DNA of 64,000 nucleotides from an uncultured Bacillaceae bacterium (GCA_937934645.1 CALGYZ010000106.1:1-64000); one strand, 5' to 3'. Positions 1 to 10,042 are shown, counted from the stretch's first letter. Notes: a model not told the origin generated them from the sequence alone. Numbers and translations are program-made.

Positions 1-557
1 CCGTCCTCTCACACCACCGTACGTACGGTTCCGTATACGGCGGTTCAATCAAGATCGATGACGCAAAAAGTCATAACGTTCTTGTAAACTCTTTAACCCT
101 TGGTAACTCCAGTAGGGGTTTCCAAGGGTTTTGTGTACTATTGGACTTTTCGAAATTTGCCAATAACCCTTTCAGCTGTTTCCCTATTCGCAGGTTTGCC
201 CTTTTGGAATTCCTAATTTTATGAGGTTACGGATCTTTGTCTCCGGTTTCTTCCGGCCTTTCCACAAACACATGCGGAGTCTTCTTCGAATCCACCCGTC
301 TAATCTAACAAAGACACTTCTTGTATCTGCCAATGTGAAATATCCGCACCATCCAATCAAGTATTGGTTTAGTTTCTTCATCCGGTACCCCATGGTCCCT
401 GGTCTTATATGGAATTCGTTTTCCCCAGACCGGAAGTTTGCCGCCCGCTTCCTTCAGATTCCGCGTCACTGCGGACACCCTTGCGTTTAGCTAACCGCTA
501 CTACTGCCTACACGGCTCAGGACTTTCACCCTATAGATTTATCCATGCCGGGCACAC
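1..557 (-). mobile_element. Group II intron remnant (class C-like), internally deleted, 3' end outside window
   Basis: Read on the minus strand, the block starts with GTGTGCC at 557, right after the T-run of the uvrA terminator. It continues with a conserved-looking ribozyme 5' half (GGTGAAAGTCC and GTTAGCTAAACGCAAG segments, about 530-480) and a domain I stretch ending near 390. It then jumps to the C-terminal part of an intron maturase and ends in a domain V-like hairpin (CCGCC paired with GGTGG, about 46-10). Insertion behind rho-independent terminators is the known habit of class C group II introns. Full introns of this kind are about 1.9 kb, so the reverse-transcriptase core has been lost. 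It may still fold but cannot encode its own maturase. The last bases of the intron lie before position 1. Confidence 0.8.
49..393 (-). pseudogene. Group II intron maturase (LtrA-type), C-terminal fragment with stops
   Basis: Minus-strand translation gives a typical C-terminal end of a group II intron reverse transcriptase/maturase: YRMKKLNQYLIGWCGYF, then WIRRRLRMCLWK, then KGYWQISKSPIVHKTLGNPY, then GLKSLQERYDFLRH. This is the group II maturase-specific (GIIM/X) region. The palm and fingers of the reverse transcriptase are absent. Two in-frame stops interrupt the fragment: a TAG at 184-186 where relatives usually have Trp, and a TGA shortly after (about 172-174). The natural stop is TGA at 49-51. 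The frame begins inside ribozyme-like sequence, so there is no genuine start. This is a dead gene inside the intron remnant. Confidence 0.8.
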
Positions 558-558
558 T

Positions 559-591
559 AAAAAAAGCTGTCCGGAACTTCCGGACAGCTTT
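559..591 (-). terminator. uvrA rho-independent terminator
   Basis: AAAGCTGTCCGGAA and its complement form a near-perfect hairpin (563-576 with 578-591), followed on the minus strand by a T-run. It begins a few bases after the uvrA stop. The group II intron remnant starts directly at its 3' edge. Confidence 0.9.
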
Positions 592-595
592 CATC

Positions 596-3472
596 TTAAT
601 TTCCCGCCGCTTGTTTTTCCCGTTCCTGTATTTTGTTTTTCATCCGCTCACGGTCCCGTTCAAGAACCGGTTTTAAATAGCGGCCGGTATACGACTCTTT
701 AATCTCGGCCAGTTGTTCGGGGGTGCCGGTGGCAACAACGGTCCCGCCGCCGTCTCCTCCTTCAGGGCCGAGATCAATTAAATAGTCCGCAGTCTTAATA
801 ACATCCAGATTATGTTCAATGACCACTACTGTATTCCCCTGGTCAACGAGCCGCTGCAAAACATTCAACAGCCGGGCGATATCGTCAGTATGAAGACCGG
901 TTGTCGGCTCATCCAAAATATACAATGTTTTTCCATTGGAACGGCGATGAAGTTCTGATGCCAATTTTACTCGCTGGGCTTCACCGCCGGATAATTGGGT
1001 TGCCGGCTGTCCCAGCTTAATATAACCGAGGCCGACATCATAAATCGTTTGTAATTTCCGCTTGATCTTCGAAATGTTGCCGAAAAAATCCAAGGCTTCT
1101 TCCACGGTCATATTTAATACATCTGAAATATTTTTTCCTTTATATTTTACTTCCAGCGTTTCCCGGTTGTATCGTTTTCCCTGGCACACTTCACAAGGGA
1201 CATATACGTCCGGTAAAAAGTGCATTTCAATCTTGATGATTCCGTCGCCTTTGCACGCTTCACAGCGTCCGCCTTTAACGTTAAAACTGAAACGGCCTTT
1301 CTTGTATCCCCTAAGTTTTGCTTCATTCGTCATCGCGAACACTTCACGGATATCGTCAAACACTCCGGTATATGTTGCCGGATTGGAGCGCGGGGTTCTG
1401 CCGATTGGCGACTGGTCAATATCGATGACTTTTTCAATCGCTTCGATCCCTTTAATTTCTTTATGTTTTCCCGGTTTTACTTTGGCTCTATGCAATTTTT
1501 GGGCGAGATGTTTATATAATATTTCATTCACGAGCGTACTCTTTCCTGAACCGGATACCCCTGTCACCCCGATGAATGTGCCCAGCGGGAATTTCACGTT
1601 GATATTTTTCAAGTTGTTTTCCCTGGCACCGACCACTTCAATGTACTTTCCATTTCCTTTCCGACGTTCATTGGGTAGGGGAATAAATTTTTTACCGGAT
1701 AAATATTGCCCTGTTAGCGAATCCGGATCATTTTTTACTTCTTCAGGTGTGCCGGCGGACACAACTTCACCACCGCGAACACCTGCACCAGGTCCGATAT
1801 CCACCAAATAATCAGCGGCAAGCATCGTATCTTCGTCATGTTCTACAACAATTAACGTATTGCCGAGATCCCGCATCTTCTTCATCGTATTGATCAACTT
1901 GTCATTATCCCGTTGATGAAGACCAATGGACGGTTCATCCAGAATATAAAGAACGCCTGTTAATTGGGAACCGATCTGGGTTGCCAGCCGGATCCGCTGT
2001 GCTTCCCCGCCGGATAATGTTCCGGCCGACCGGCTTAAGGTCAGGTAATCAAGACCGACATTTACAAGGAAGCCGAGCCGTTCGTTAATTTCCCGCAAAA
2101 TGAGGCGGGCTATATTTTTCTCTTTTTCTGTCAATTCCAGGGATTGGAAAAATGCCAGGGCTTCTTTAACGGATAAATCCGTTACCTCGCCGATATGACG
2201 GCCGTTAATTTTTACCGCCAGCGCTTCTTTTTTCAACCGATAACCTTTACATACCGGACACGGGCTTTGTGTCATATATTTTCTCATCTGCTCACGGATA
2301 AAATCCGATGACGTTTCCCGGTAACGGCGGGCAACATTATTCACAACCCCTTCGAACTCAATATCCACATTCCGCTCCATACCGTAATCGTTTTTGTAAT
2401 GGAAATGAATCAATTCGCCATCGGAGCCGTATAAAATTTTATCCATTAAATGTTCCGGAATATCCTTTACCGGGATATCCATATCAATCCCGAAGTGTTT
2501 GCACGCGGCTTCCAGCAGTTGCGGATAATACTTGGAGCTGACCGGTTCCCACGGCGCTATGGCTCCTTCCCGCAACGTTAAATTTTTATCCGGTATAATC
2601 AAATCTAGGTCGACTTCCAGTTTGGATCCGATTCCGTCGCACTCGGGACAGGCACCGAAAGGACTGTTAAAGGAAAATAATCTCGGCTCCAGCTTTCCGA
2701 TGGAAAAGCCGCAGTGGGGGCAGGCATGCAGCTCACTGAAAAGCAGTTCTTCCCCGCCGATGACATCAATAATGACCCGACCCTCACCAAGTTTTAGAGC
2801 AGTTTCCAATGAGTCGGTTAGTCTTGCATGGATGCCGTCTTTTACAATGATCCGGTCCACGACAACATCGATGGAATGTTTTTTGTTTTTATCCAGCTGG
2901 ATATCATCGGTAATTTCCATCATTTCCCCGTCAATGCGGACACGGACAAATCCCTCTTTTTTAATTTTTTCCAGAACCCGGACATGCGCCCCTTTACGTC
3001 CCGAAACAACGGGAGCCAGCACTTGGATGCGCGTACGTTCCGAAAATTCCAAGATCCGGTCCACCATTTGCTCCACTGTTTGAGAAGTAATTTCCACGCC
3101 GTGAACCGGACAAACCGGACGGCCGACCCGAGCATACAGCAGCCTTAAATAATCGTATATTTCCGTTACCGTACCTACCGTTGAACGGGGGTTATTGCTA
3201 GTTGTTTTTTGATCGATGGAAATGGAGGGGGACAGTCCTTCAATGGAGTCTACATCCGGCTTGTCCATTTGCCCTAAAAATTGGCGGGCATAGGCAGACA
3301 GGGATTCGACATAACGACGTTGGCCTTCCGCATAGATCGTGTCAAAGGCTAAAGACGATTTTCCGGAACCGGATAATCCGGTAATCACGATCATTTTATT
3401 TCTTGGTAAATCCACATTTATATTTTTTAAGTTATTTGTTCGTGCGCCACGTATTTTAATTTCTTGTTTCAT
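596..3472 (-). CDS. uvrA: Excinuclease ABC subunit A
   Basis: UvrA is the damage-sensing ATPase of nucleotide excision repair; it loads UvrB at lesions. The 958-residue product has the usual length. Visible features are an N-terminal Walker A (GLSGSGKS, residues 32-39) and a second one (GVSGSGKST) in the C-terminal half. Two ABC signatures are present ([12 protein letters not shown] and [12 protein letters not shown]), with zinc-binding pairs CPHC...CPEC and CEAC...CEVC. I chose ATG at 3472 because GGGTGA lies 8 bases upstream and the product then starts like other Bacillus UvrA proteins. A GTG at 3484 overlapping the uvrB stop is possible but has no spaced ribosome-binding site. It is coupled to uvrB, 8 bp after its stop, and so probably shares its SOS control. 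Confidence 0.97.
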   Translation of the reverse strand: MKQEIKIRGARTNNLKNINVDLPRNKMIVITGLSGSGKSSLAFDTIYAEGQRRYVESLSAYARQFLGQMDKPDVDSIEGLSPSISIDQKTTSNNPRSTVGTVTEIYDYLRLLYARVGRPVCPVHGVEITSQTVEQMVDRILEFSERTRIQVLAPVVSGRKGAHVRVLEKIKKEGFVRVRIDGEMMEITDDIQLDKNKKHSIDVVVDRIIVKDGIHARLTDSLETALKLGEGRVIIDVIGGEELLFSELHACPHCGFSIGKLEPRLFSFNSPFGACPECDGIGSKLEVDLDLIIPDKNLTLREGAIAPWEPVSSKYYPQLLEAACKHFGIDMDIPVKDIPEHLMDKILYGSDGELIHFHYKNDYGMERNVDIEFEGVVNNVARRYRETSSDFIREQMRKYMTQSPCPVCKGYRLKKEALAVKINGRHIGEVTDLSVKEALAFFQSLELTEKEKNIARLILREINERLGFLVNVGLDYLTLSRSAGTLSGGEAQRIRLATQIGSQLTGVLYILDEPSIGLHQRDNDKLINTMKKMRDLGNTLIVVEHDEDTMLAADYLVDIGPGAGVRGGEVVSAGTPEEVKNDPDSLTGQYLSGKKFIPLPNERRKGNGKYIEVVGARENNLKNINVKFPLGTFIGVTGVSGSGKSTLVNEILYKHLAQKLHRAKVKPGKHKEIKGIEAIEKVIDIDQSPIGRTPRSNPATYTGVFDDIREVFAMTNEAKLRGYKKGRFSFNVKGGRCEACKGDGIIKIEMHFLPDVYVPCEVCQGKRYNRETLEVKYKGKNISDVLNMTVEEALDFFGNISKIKRKLQTIYDVGLGYIKLGQPATQLSGGEAQRVKLASELHRRSNGKTLYILDEPTTGLHTDDIARLLNVLQRLVDQGNTVVVIEHNLDVIKTADYLIDLGPEGGDGGGTVVATGTPEQLAEIKESYTGRYLKPVLERDRERMKNKIQEREKQAAGN

Positions 3473-3480
3473 TGCGTTCG

Positions 3481-5463
3481 TCACCCTTCTGCTTTTAACT
3501 CGAATAGTATATCCCGTAATTCAGCCGCACGTTCGAAGTCGAGTGCTTTTGCTGCTTCCTTCATTTCTTTTTCGATTTGAATGATTAATTTTTCTTTTTC
3601 CTTCTTCGACATCTTTCTGTATTTTTCTTGCGGATCATATTCTTCTTCGTCCTCAGCGACAAATGTAGCCCGGATTACATCGTGGATTTCCTTCTGGATC
3701 GTTTTCGGTGTAATTCCGTGCTTCTTATTATATTCTTCCTGAATTTCCCGGCGCCGTTTCGTCTCGTTAATGGCAACTTCCATCGACTTTGTTATTTCAT
3801 CGGCATACATAATAACCATGCCGTTGGCGTTACGCGCCGCACGGCCGATCGTTTGGATCAGCGAACGTTCCGAACGCAAAAATCCTTCTTTATCGGCATC
3901 AAGAATGGCAACAAGAGAAACTTCCGGAATATCCAGTCCTTCCCGTAGCAAATTAATGCCGACAATGACATCATATTTGCCTAGCCGCAAATCGCGGATA
4001 ATTTCAATCCGTTCCAGTGTCTTTACTTCGGAATGCAAATACTGAACTTTTATGCCTGCGTCCTTTAAATAATCCGTTAAATCTTCTGCCATCTTTTTCG
4101 TCAACGTTGTCACAAGCACACGCTCGTCCTTTTCAATCCGGTCCTGAATTTCTCCGATTAAGTCATCAATTTGACCTTTAATCGGCCGGACTTCAACGAT
4201 CGGATCCAACAGCCCGGTCGGACGGATAATTTGTTCAACGACTTCCGGACATTTTTCCAATTCATACGGACCCGGTGTTGCGGAAACATAAATAATTTGA
4301 TTAATATGTTTCTCAAATTCATCAAATCGGAGCGGACGGTTATCAAGAGCGGAGGGAAGACGGAATCCGTGATCGACCAGGACCTGTTTACGGGCCCGGT
4401 CACCATTGTACATGCCGCGGATTTGCGGGACCGTCACATGGGACTCATCGACAACAATCAGAAAATCATCCGGAAAATAATCAAGCAGCGTATAAGGTGT
4501 TGCTCCCGGTTCCCTGAGCGTCAAGTGGCGGGAATAATTTTCGATTCCCGAACAAAAGCCCATTTCCCGCATCATTTCCAAATCGTATCTTGTTCTTTGT
4601 TCCAGCCGCTGGGCCTCCAGCAGTTTTCCTTCGGCACGAAGTTCTTTCAGTCTTTCTTCAAGTTCCTTTTCAATATTTCGGATTGCTATCTTCATTTTTT
4701 CTTCCCGGGTAACGTAGTGGGACGCCGGATAAATGGCGGCATGTTCCCGGTCACCGATAATTTCGCCGGTCAGGGCGTCAACTTCGCGGATCCGGTCAAT
4801 TTCATCACCAAAAAATTCAACACGGATACAATGCTCATCCCGCGATGAAGGGAAAATTTCCACCACATCTCCCCGAACCCGGAAAGTCCCGCGGCGGAAA
4901 TCAATATCATTCCGTTCATATTGGATATCAACGAGCTTCCTCAACAGCTCGTTCCGGTCCACTTCCATCCCGACCCTGAGGGATAAAACAAGTTCTTTAT
5001 ATTCTTCCGGCGAACCTAATCCGTATATGCATGACACACTGGCGATAATAATAACGTCACGCCGCTCAAAAAGCGCAGAAGTGGCCGAGTGTCGCAGTTT
5101 ATCAATTTCATCGTTAATGCTAGCATCTTTTTCTATATACGTATCTGTCTGTGGTACATACGCTTCCGGTTGGTAATAATCGTAGTAACTGACAAAATAT
5201 TCAACCGCATTATTCGGAAAAAACTCTTTAAATTCACTGTATAATTGCCCGGCAAGCGTTTTGTTATGGGCAATTACTAGTGTCGGCTTGTTTACTTCTT
5301 TTATGACATTCGAGATTGTAAATGTCTTGCCCGTTCCTGTTGCCCCAAGCAATGTCTGGTGCTTTTTGCCGCTTTTTATTCCTTCTACAAGCTTTCTAAT
5401 CGCTTCCGGCTGGTCACCCCGGGGCTCGAATTTTGAAACGAGCTCAAATTTTCCTTCTCTCAT
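3481..5463 (-). CDS. uvrB: Excinuclease ABC subunit B
   Basis: UvrB is the helicase-like subunit that verifies DNA damage and recruits UvrC. The 660-residue product matches the family length. It carries Walker A ([10 protein letters not shown]), the beta-hairpin region [12 protein letters not shown], the DESH box, the helicase VI motif (QTIGRAARN) and a C-terminal UvrC-binding segment ([17 protein letters not shown]). The ATG at 5463 is preferred over several upstream starts: GAGGGTGA sits just before it and the protein then begins [14 protein letters not shown], as in relatives. uvrA follows immediately. A LexA-like box lies about 90 bp upstream. Confidence 0.97.
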   Translation of the reverse strand: MREGKFELVSKFEPRGDQPEAIRKLVEGIKSGKKHQTLLGATGTGKTFTISNVIKEVNKPTLVIAHNKTLAGQLYSEFKEFFPNNAVEYFVSYYDYYQPEAYVPQTDTYIEKDASINDEIDKLRHSATSALFERRDVIIIASVSCIYGLGSPEEYKELVLSLRVGMEVDRNELLRKLVDIQYERNDIDFRRGTFRVRGDVVEIFPSSRDEHCIRVEFFGDEIDRIREVDALTGEIIGDREHAAIYPASHYVTREEKMKIAIRNIEKELEERLKELRAEGKLLEAQRLEQRTRYDLEMMREMGFCSGIENYSRHLTLREPGATPYTLLDYFPDDFLIVVDESHVTVPQIRGMYNGDRARKQVLVDHGFRLPSALDNRPLRFDEFEKHINQIIYVSATPGPYELEKCPEVVEQIIRPTGLLDPIVEVRPIKGQIDDLIGEIQDRIEKDERVLVTTLTKKMAEDLTDYLKDAGIKVQYLHSEVKTLERIEIIRDLRLGKYDVIVGINLLREGLDIPEVSLVAILDADKEGFLRSERSLIQTIGRAARNANGMVIMYADEITKSMEVAINETKRRREIQEEYNKKHGITPKTIQKEIHDVIRATFVAEDEEEYDPQEKYRKMSKKEKEKLIIQIEKEMKEAAKALDFERAAELRDILFELKAEG

Positions 5464-5549
5464 AACCATCACCCTCATAAATAAACTGGGTCCATCCGTA
5501 AAAGCTAAAATCATTGTAACATACACATATATAGAAATACAGCAATTTA

Positions 5550-5563
5550 CGAACGAACATTCG
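5550..5563 (-). promoter_or_regulatory. LexA (DinR) SOS box upstream of uvrBA
   Basis: The minus strand reads CGAATGTTCGTTCG, one mismatch from the Bacillus LexA pattern CGAAC-N4-GTTCG. uvrBA is an SOS operon in B. subtilis, and the site lies 87-100 bp upstream of the uvrB start. The match is seen; LexA control is inferred. Confidence 0.65.
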
Positions 5564-5599
5564 TATATTTCATGTACGACCGCGACATACTAACAATTG

Positions 5600-5670
5600 T
5601 TGTCCACAATCAACAAGGTTATACACAATTTACACACCGGTTTTCCACAGGTAACGGCCGATTATCCACA
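5600..5670 (+). other. DnaA-box array, left (4 boxes, + orientation)
   Basis: Four 9-mers on the plus strand match the DnaA box TTATNCACA exactly or with one mismatch. They are TTGTCCACA (5600), TTATACACA (5619, exact), TTTTCCACA (5641) and TTATCCACA (5662, exact). Starts are 19, 22 and 21 bp apart, so all lie on about the same helix face. The array fills the csbA-uvrB gap. The 10-mer TAACAATTGT at its left edge (5591-5600) recurs at the left edge of the array on the other side of csbA. Confidence 0.75.
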
Positions 5671-5714
5671 GGAATAAGATAAAAACCCGCGGAAACGGCC
5701 AAATCATCCATATG

Positions 5715-5951
5715 CTAATCGGCCTTTTGCTTTAACTTGCCGGTCATTTTTCTGGAATACCAATACCCAACGGTCAAAGAAATACCGTCAATTATGATCA
5801 GCGGCCAAGAGTTGGTATATCCTTTATATGCTGATACTGATATTAACGCCAGAGCCAATAATAAACCGATCGTATGATTATAAGTTACTCTTGTGAATAA
5901 GATGACTAGCATACCGGGGAAAATCAACCCTGCAATCAATTTACCAATCAT
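5715..5951 (-). CDS. csbA: General stress membrane protein CsbA
   Basis: This small integral membrane protein (78 residues) has about three hydrophobic segments and a basic C-terminal tail (RKMTGKLKQKAD). The N-terminal part (IFPGMLVILFTRVTYNH) resembles B. subtilis CsbA, which is sigma-B-controlled and also lies directly upstream of uvrBA, so synteny supports the name. GGAG lies 7 bases before the ATG. Its molecular function is unknown. I did not find a convincing sigma-B promoter (GTTT...GGGTAT) in front of it. Both flanks are occupied by DnaA-box arrays. Confidence 0.85.
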   Translation of the reverse strand: MIGKLIAGLIFPGMLVILFTRVTYNHTIGLLLALALISVSAYKGYTNSWPLIIIDGISLTVGYWYSRKMTGKLKQKAD

Positions 5952-6089
5952 ACTCTCACTCCGAATCTGGAAAATTATTTAATCAGTAACAGTTTGCTAA
6001 AAATAATGATAGCACAGAAGTTTCCATTCGTATTCTGCAATGCACCAGCAATTCAATTTTTGTTTAAATTATAAATATATTAACAATTG

Positions 6090-6204
6090 TGTGAATAATC
6101 TTGTTGATTATGTGGATAACTTGTTATTTTCCCTGTGAGTAAACCGGATTATTTGTGGAAAAGTGTATGGATTATGGGGATAACTTCAATGTTATTGTGG
6201 ATAA
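6090..6204 (-). other. DnaA-box array, right (6 boxes, - orientation)
   Basis: Six 9-mers read as reverse DnaA boxes: TGTGAATAA (6090, exact to TGTGNATAA), TGTGGATAA (6111, exact), TGTGAGTAA (6134, one mismatch), TGTGGAAAA (6154, one mismatch), TGGGGATAA (6175, one mismatch) and TGTGGATAA (6196, exact). Starts are 21, 23, 20, 21 and 21 bp apart, two helical turns each. A very AT-rich stretch (6061-6090) adjoins the array. The boxes face those on the other side of csbA. No gene is supported between 5952 and 6364. Confidence 0.8.
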
Positions 6205-6275
6205 AATCTCTTTCCTTTCTTAGAAAACGTTTTCCTGGAAATTTCAACTATTCTATTAAATTTTTCATCCGGAGA

Positions 6276-6304
6276 TTGTTAATCATAAAAAAATACGTTA
6301 TAAT
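6276..6304 (+). promoter_or_regulatory. Sigma-A promoter of the FNT transporter gene
   Basis: TTGTTA (6276-6281), a 17-bp spacer and a perfect TATAAT (6299-6304) lie about 60 bp before the start at 6365. A dyad TGTGT-N6-TCACA (6315-6330) resembles an Fnr/Crp half-site pair with one mismatch and lies just downstream of the expected start of transcription. Confidence 0.75.
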
Positions 6305-6364
6305 AATGTATGCTTGTGTTTTATTTCACAAATAAAATTCAACAATAGACAGGAGACTTAGTTT

Positions 6365-7198
6365 ATGTCAGGAAGTCCTTTAAATACAGCGATTCAGACT
6401 GCAGGATCGAAGTCGGACTTATTAAAAACAAAGCCGTTGCAATTTTTTACAAAGGCAGTGCTTGCCGGCACATATGTCGGATTCGCCGTCATATTTGCCT
6501 TTAAAACTGCTGACGCATTTTTGAAAGCCGGTTCCCCGGCTGCTTCCCTTGCCGGAGGATTAACTTTTTCACTGGCCCTTATATTAATTATCATCGGCGG
6601 CGGGGAGCTTTTTACGGGGAATACAATGTATTTAACAATGGGAACGCTGGCGAAACGGACAACGGTTAAAGACACGCTGAACGTATGGCTCGCCACATAT
6701 GCCGGTAATCTTGCCGGAGTTATTCTTTTTACATTGTTATTTGTTATGACAGGGTTATTTAAAGATATTGCGCCTGACCATTATTTATTAAGCGCCGCCG
6801 GCGGAAAAATCAGCTTGTCGGCAGGGGAAATGTTTTTCCGGGGCATCCTTTGTAACTGGCTTGTATGCCTCGCGATCTGGCTTCCCATGCAGACGGAAAA
6901 CTTTGCGGCCAAAATTATGCTTATTGTCATGACGGTCACTTCATTCTTTGTCTCCGGGTATGAACACAGTATTGCAAATATGGCGGTATTTTCCGTATCA
7001 TTAACCATTCCGCATCCGGAAACCATTACCGTGACAGGTGCCATGTTCAATCTGATTATTGTTACATTCGGGAATATTATCGGCGGCGGTCTGTTTGTTG
7101 GAGCAGCCAAATGGTATATAAATCAAAAGACATCAGCCGGGAAGGAAAATTCCGGAAATGAAGACAGCAATCAGAGACTGAAAGTAATTGAAAAATAA
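6365..7198 (+). CDS. Formate/nitrite transporter (FNT) family channel
   Basis: The 277-residue protein has six hydrophobic segments and FNT hallmarks: GGGELFTGNTMYL in the second helix region, LCNWLVCLAIWLPM, and SGYEHSIANM with the channel-lining His. FNT proteins are pentameric channels for small anions such as formate, nitrite or hydrosulfide. It resembles B. subtilis YwcJ, but the transported ion cannot be told from sequence. The C-terminal tail is hydrophilic (KENSGNEDSNQRLK). AGGAGAC precedes the ATG by 7 bases. It stands alone between its own promoter and a terminator. Confidence 0.88.
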   Translation: MSGSPLNTAIQTAGSKSDLLKTKPLQFFTKAVLAGTYVGFAVIFAFKTADAFLKAGSPAASLAGGLTFSLALILIIIGGGELFTGNTMYLTMGTLAKRTTVKDTLNVWLATYAGNLAGVILFTLLFVMTGLFKDIAPDHYLLSAAGGKISLSAGEMFFRGILCNWLVCLAIWLPMQTENFAAKIMLIVMTVTSFFVSGYEHSIANMAVFSVSLTIPHPETITVTGAMFNLIIVTFGNIIGGGLFVGAAKWYINQKTSAGKENSGNEDSNQRLKVIEK

Positions 7199-7220
7199 AT
7201 ATGATCAGGACAGTTGTTAA

Positions 7221-7259
7221 AACGGCTGGCACGTCAAAAAAGATGCCAACCGTTTTTTT
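7221..7259. terminator. Bidirectional terminator between FNT gene and bioA
   Basis: AACGGCTGGCA (7221-7231) pairs with TGCCAACCGTT (7244-7254). A T-run follows on the plus strand and T-rich sequence on the minus strand, so it can end both converging transcripts. Confidence 0.85.
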
Positions 7260-7261
7260 CA

Positions 7262-8629
7262 TCATGCCCTGTTTTGAAAATACTCATCAACCGCTTCCTT
7301 TGTTTTATCAATCATCAATTTTATTTCATCCTCCGTAATAACATACGGCGGCATGAAGTAAAGTACGTTTCCCAACGGCCGCAAAAGCAGGCCTTTTTCC
7401 AAAGCAATCTGATAGATTTTATAGCCGACCCGTTCTTCACTTGGAAACGGTTCTTTCGTCTCCTTATTTTTTACCAGCTCAATGGCACCGACCATCCCCG
7501 TCTGCCGGTACTCACCGACATAAGGCGAATCACCGAATACCGATATAGCATACTGCTTCATAAACGAGGCTTTTTCCCGATTTTTTTCCAAAATATTTTC
7601 GTCTTCAAAGATTTGCAATACTTCCAGGGCCACACGGCAGGCAAGCGGGTTGCCTGTATAACTGTGTGAGTGCAAGAATGCCTTCATCGTTTCATAATCA
7701 TCATAAAATGCATCGTAAATTTTATCGGTTGTTAATACCGCAGACAGTGGCAAATATCCGCCGGTGATCCCTTTGGATAAACACATAAAATCCGGTGTAA
7801 TAACCGCCTGTTCACAGGCAAACATCGTACCTGTCCTGCCGAAGCCGACGGCAATCTCATCAGCGATCAGATGAACATCATATTGTTCACATAATTCCTT
7901 TAATCCTTTAAGATAAGACGGAGGATACATTTTCATTCCCGCAGCCATCTGAATTAAAGGTTCGATAATAACAGCTGACAATTCTTCATGATGTTTTTTC
8001 AATTTTTCTTCAACAAAGGACAAACATGGAGCCTGGCAGGTTTCGGGATTTTTGTTAAACGGACAGCGGAAGCAATCTGGTCCATCCGCCCGGATTGTAC
8101 TTAACAGGATCGGACGGAAAATTTTATTGTACAAATCAATGCCACCGACAGACAGTGCACCCAGCGTTTCCCCGTGATATGCATCCGTCAGAGCTAAAAA
8201 ACGTCTTTTCTCCGGTTTATTGGTCTGCTGGTGATATTGAAAGCTCATTTTTAAAGCCACTTCAACGGCAGCCGAGCCATTATCGGCAAAAAACACTTTA
8301 TTAAGTCCTTCAGGAGTCATTTCCACTAATTTTTCCGCCAACATTACCGCCGGTTCATGGGTGAAATTGGCAAAAATGACATGTTCCAATTGAAAAGCCT
8401 GGTCAGCAAGCGCTTGGCTGATCCTTTCGTTGGCATGGCCAAAAATATTCACCCACCAGGAAGATACAGCATCTATATATTCTTTTCCATTTTCATCGTA
8501 CAGATAAATTCCCTTTCCTTCCTTAATAACAATAGGTGGTAGTTCTTCGTAATCTTTCATTTGGGAACACGGATGCCAGACATATTCCAAGTCCTTGGCC
8601 TGCAATGATGAAAGGGTTTTGTTTGTCAT
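7262..8629 (-). CDS. bioA: Adenosylmethionine/lysine-8-amino-7-oxononanoate aminotransferase
   Basis: This PLP-dependent class III aminotransferase (455 residues) converts KAPA to DAPA in biotin synthesis. Visible are [12 protein letters not shown] near the N-terminus, [13 protein letters not shown], the PLP-phosphate region [12 protein letters not shown], the Asp of [14 protein letters not shown] and the PLP-lysine in [15 protein letters not shown]. Bacillus enzymes of this branch can use lysine as amino donor (BioK); which donor applies here cannot be read from sequence. The start overlaps the bioD stop by 4 bp (ATGA), so the two genes are translationally coupled. Confidence 0.95.
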   Translation of the reverse strand: MTNKTLSSLQAKDLEYVWHPCSQMKDYEELPPIVIKEGKGIYLYDENGKEYIDAVSSWWVNIFGHANERISQALADQAFQLEHVIFANFTHEPAVMLAEKLVEMTPEGLNKVFFADNGSAAVEVALKMSFQYHQQTNKPEKRRFLALTDAYHGETLGALSVGGIDLYNKIFRPILLSTIRADGPDCFRCPFNKNPETCQAPCLSFVEEKLKKHHEELSAVIIEPLIQMAAGMKMYPPSYLKGLKELCEQYDVHLIADEIAVGFGRTGTMFACEQAVITPDFMCLSKGITGGYLPLSAVLTTDKIYDAFYDDYETMKAFLHSHSYTGNPLACRVALEVLQIFEDENILEKNREKASFMKQYAISVFGDSPYVGEYRQTGMVGAIELVKNKETKEPFPSEERVGYKIYQIALEKGLLLRPLGNVLYFMPPYVITEDEIKLMIDKTKEAVDEYFQNRA

Positions 8630-9318
8630 GAACCGATCAACTGCCGTAAAAAGGTATGATTTCCCAAAATTAATGACTTAATTTCACTGACGTCTCCCAG
8701 CTCGGGAAAAATAAGATACGGCAAACCTGTTAACCGGTGGATCGTTTTAATATTATCGGTCTCCATTTCAGTGCCTGTGAACCGGTTGAAAACAATGCCC
8801 GCTGTTAAAATTCCCCTGGACCTCAAAACGTCTAAGGAAAGAAGCGTATGATTGATCGTTCCCAAAGTTGTCCGGGCAACTAAAACAACCGGTAATTGCG
8901 ATTCTTCAATTAAGTCGATCAAGCAGTATTCTTGTTCTGCATTCAGGGGCACGTACAAACCGCCCGCCCCTTCACAGATCACAACATCATAGACCGACTG
9001 CAAAGTTGTCATCTGTTTTAAAATCACATCTTTCCGGATTTCCGCCTGCTCCAGTGCGGCGGCATAATGGGGAGACGCAGGTGTTTTAAAAGAATATGTA
9101 TTGATGTGGTCTACTTTCAAATCGGTTAAACTGAACTTCCGGTAAAACGCAGTGTCCGGATACCAGCTTCCGGACTCATCCGTAACCAATCCTGTTTGAA
9201 CTGGTTTGTAGGGAACGGTGTTTTTCCCCTGTTCTTGAAAACATCTCATGAAATAAGCAGTGATGACCGTTTTTCCCGCATTCGTATCCGTTCCGGCGAT
9301 CCAAAAACCTCTGCCCAT
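8626..9318 (-). CDS. bioD: Dethiobiotin synthetase
   Basis: BioD closes the ureido ring of dethiobiotin from DAPA, CO2 and ATP. The 230-residue product has the P-loop GTDTNAGKT at residues 9-17, the catalytic YKPVQTG stretch, and [10 protein letters not shown]. Length is normal. It lies between bioY (95-bp gap, with a small ATCCCG/CGGGAT hairpin) and bioA (4-bp overlap), consistent with one bioY-bioD-bioA transcript. Confidence 0.95.
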   Translation of the reverse strand: MGRGFWIAGTDTNAGKTVITAYFMRCFQEQGKNTVPYKPVQTGLVTDESGSWYPDTAFYRKFSLTDLKVDHINTYSFKTPASPHYAAALEQAEIRKDVILKQMTTLQSVYDVVICEGAGGLYVPLNAEQEYCLIDLIEESQLPVVLVARTTLGTINHTLLSLDVLRSRGILTAGIVFNRFTGTEMETDNIKTIHRLTGLPYLIFPELGDVSEIKSLILGNHTFLRQLIGS

Positions 9319-9413
9319 ACGCTAAATCACTCCTGTAATCATCTATGAGAAAGCATTTTTATCCCGATAACGGGATATATTTCAAATGTTTCAATGACTG
9401 AAAACAAAAGCTC

Positions 9414-9989
9414 TTATTGCGCTCCGGTTACAGAAGAATAGGGCGTTTTTAACGTTTTCTTTAATCTTAATAAAACAGCAAGGGAAACAGCTGTAACTGC
9501 AATGTCCAAGGGCAAATAGGCCAGCATCCAGCCCCAGGCGGTAATGTAACTGAAATGATCCGGTGCATCCGCCCAGATTTTTAAAGCCATATACATGAAA
9601 TTTGTCCCGATCAAATAGTTGAGCACGATGCTTAACAATCCGGCACCGGCAATGTGTAATTTCTCTGCAGCTTTCTTGTTTTCAAAAATTTTCCCGACCG
9701 CATACGCAACAACAACGAATGATATAACGAAACCGAATGTGGGGCTCAGTATATGGGCCATTCCGCCTTTAAACTGGGCAAACACCGGCGCTCCGGCAAG
9801 CCCCAGCAATATATATGCAATCATGGAAAGCGCCCCGAGCCTGCTTCCCAAAATGCCTCCGGCCAAAATGGCAAACATCAGTTGCAACGTGACGGGAACA
9901 CCGCCAATGGTCAAAAACGGAGAAACATTTGCTCCGATTGCCATCAGTCCGCTGAAAAATCCGCATAAAACAATTTTCCTGGCGTTCAA
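9414..9989 (-). CDS. bioY: Biotin transporter BioY
   Basis: BioY is the substrate-binding membrane component of biotin uptake and can act with an ECF energizing module. The 191-residue product is very hydrophobic, with about six helices and the family sequence GLAGAPVFAQFKGG. The only start in frame is TTG at 9989, because an in-frame TGA lies just upstream. The strong AAAGGAGG site is 14 bases away, so initiation may use the closer GGGGGA. An ATG directly behind AAAGGAGG opens a different frame; a short translated leader or a sequencing indel is therefore possible. A BirA operator sits upstream. Confidence 0.88.
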   Translation of the reverse strand: MNARKIVLCGFFSGLMAIGANVSPFLTIGGVPVTLQLMFAILAGGILGSRLGALSMIAYILLGLAGAPVFAQFKGGMAHILSPTFGFVISFVVVAYAVGKIFENKKAAEKLHIAGAGLLSIVLNYLIGTNFMYMALKIWADAPDHFSYITAWGWMLAYLPLDIAVTAVSLAVLLRLKKTLKTPYSSVTGAQ

Positions 9990-10014
9990 ATTCCCCCATC
10001 ATTCCTCCTTTATC

Positions 10015-10042
10015 TGTTAACTTATTTTTTATTAAGTTAACA
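10015..10042 (-). promoter_or_regulatory. BirA (biotin repressor) operator of bioYDA
   Basis: TGTTAAC-N14-GTTAACA is a perfect dyad matching the known BirA operator. It lies about 25 bp upstream of bioY and overlaps the likely -10 box (TATGTT on the minus strand, 10044-10039), which is 18 bp from a TTGATA -35 at 10068-10063. Repression by biotinyl-AMP-bound BirA is inferred. Confidence 0.9.

Noticed and set aside
1062..1811. 249-codon plus-strand frame inside uvrA
   Set aside because: It is the antisense shadow of a conserved uvrA segment; no start signal and composition explained by uvrA codons.
6135..6335. 66-codon plus-strand frame in the csbA-FNT gap
   Set aside because: It lies across the DnaA-box array and the FNT promoter, has no Shine-Dalgarno and no family resemblance.
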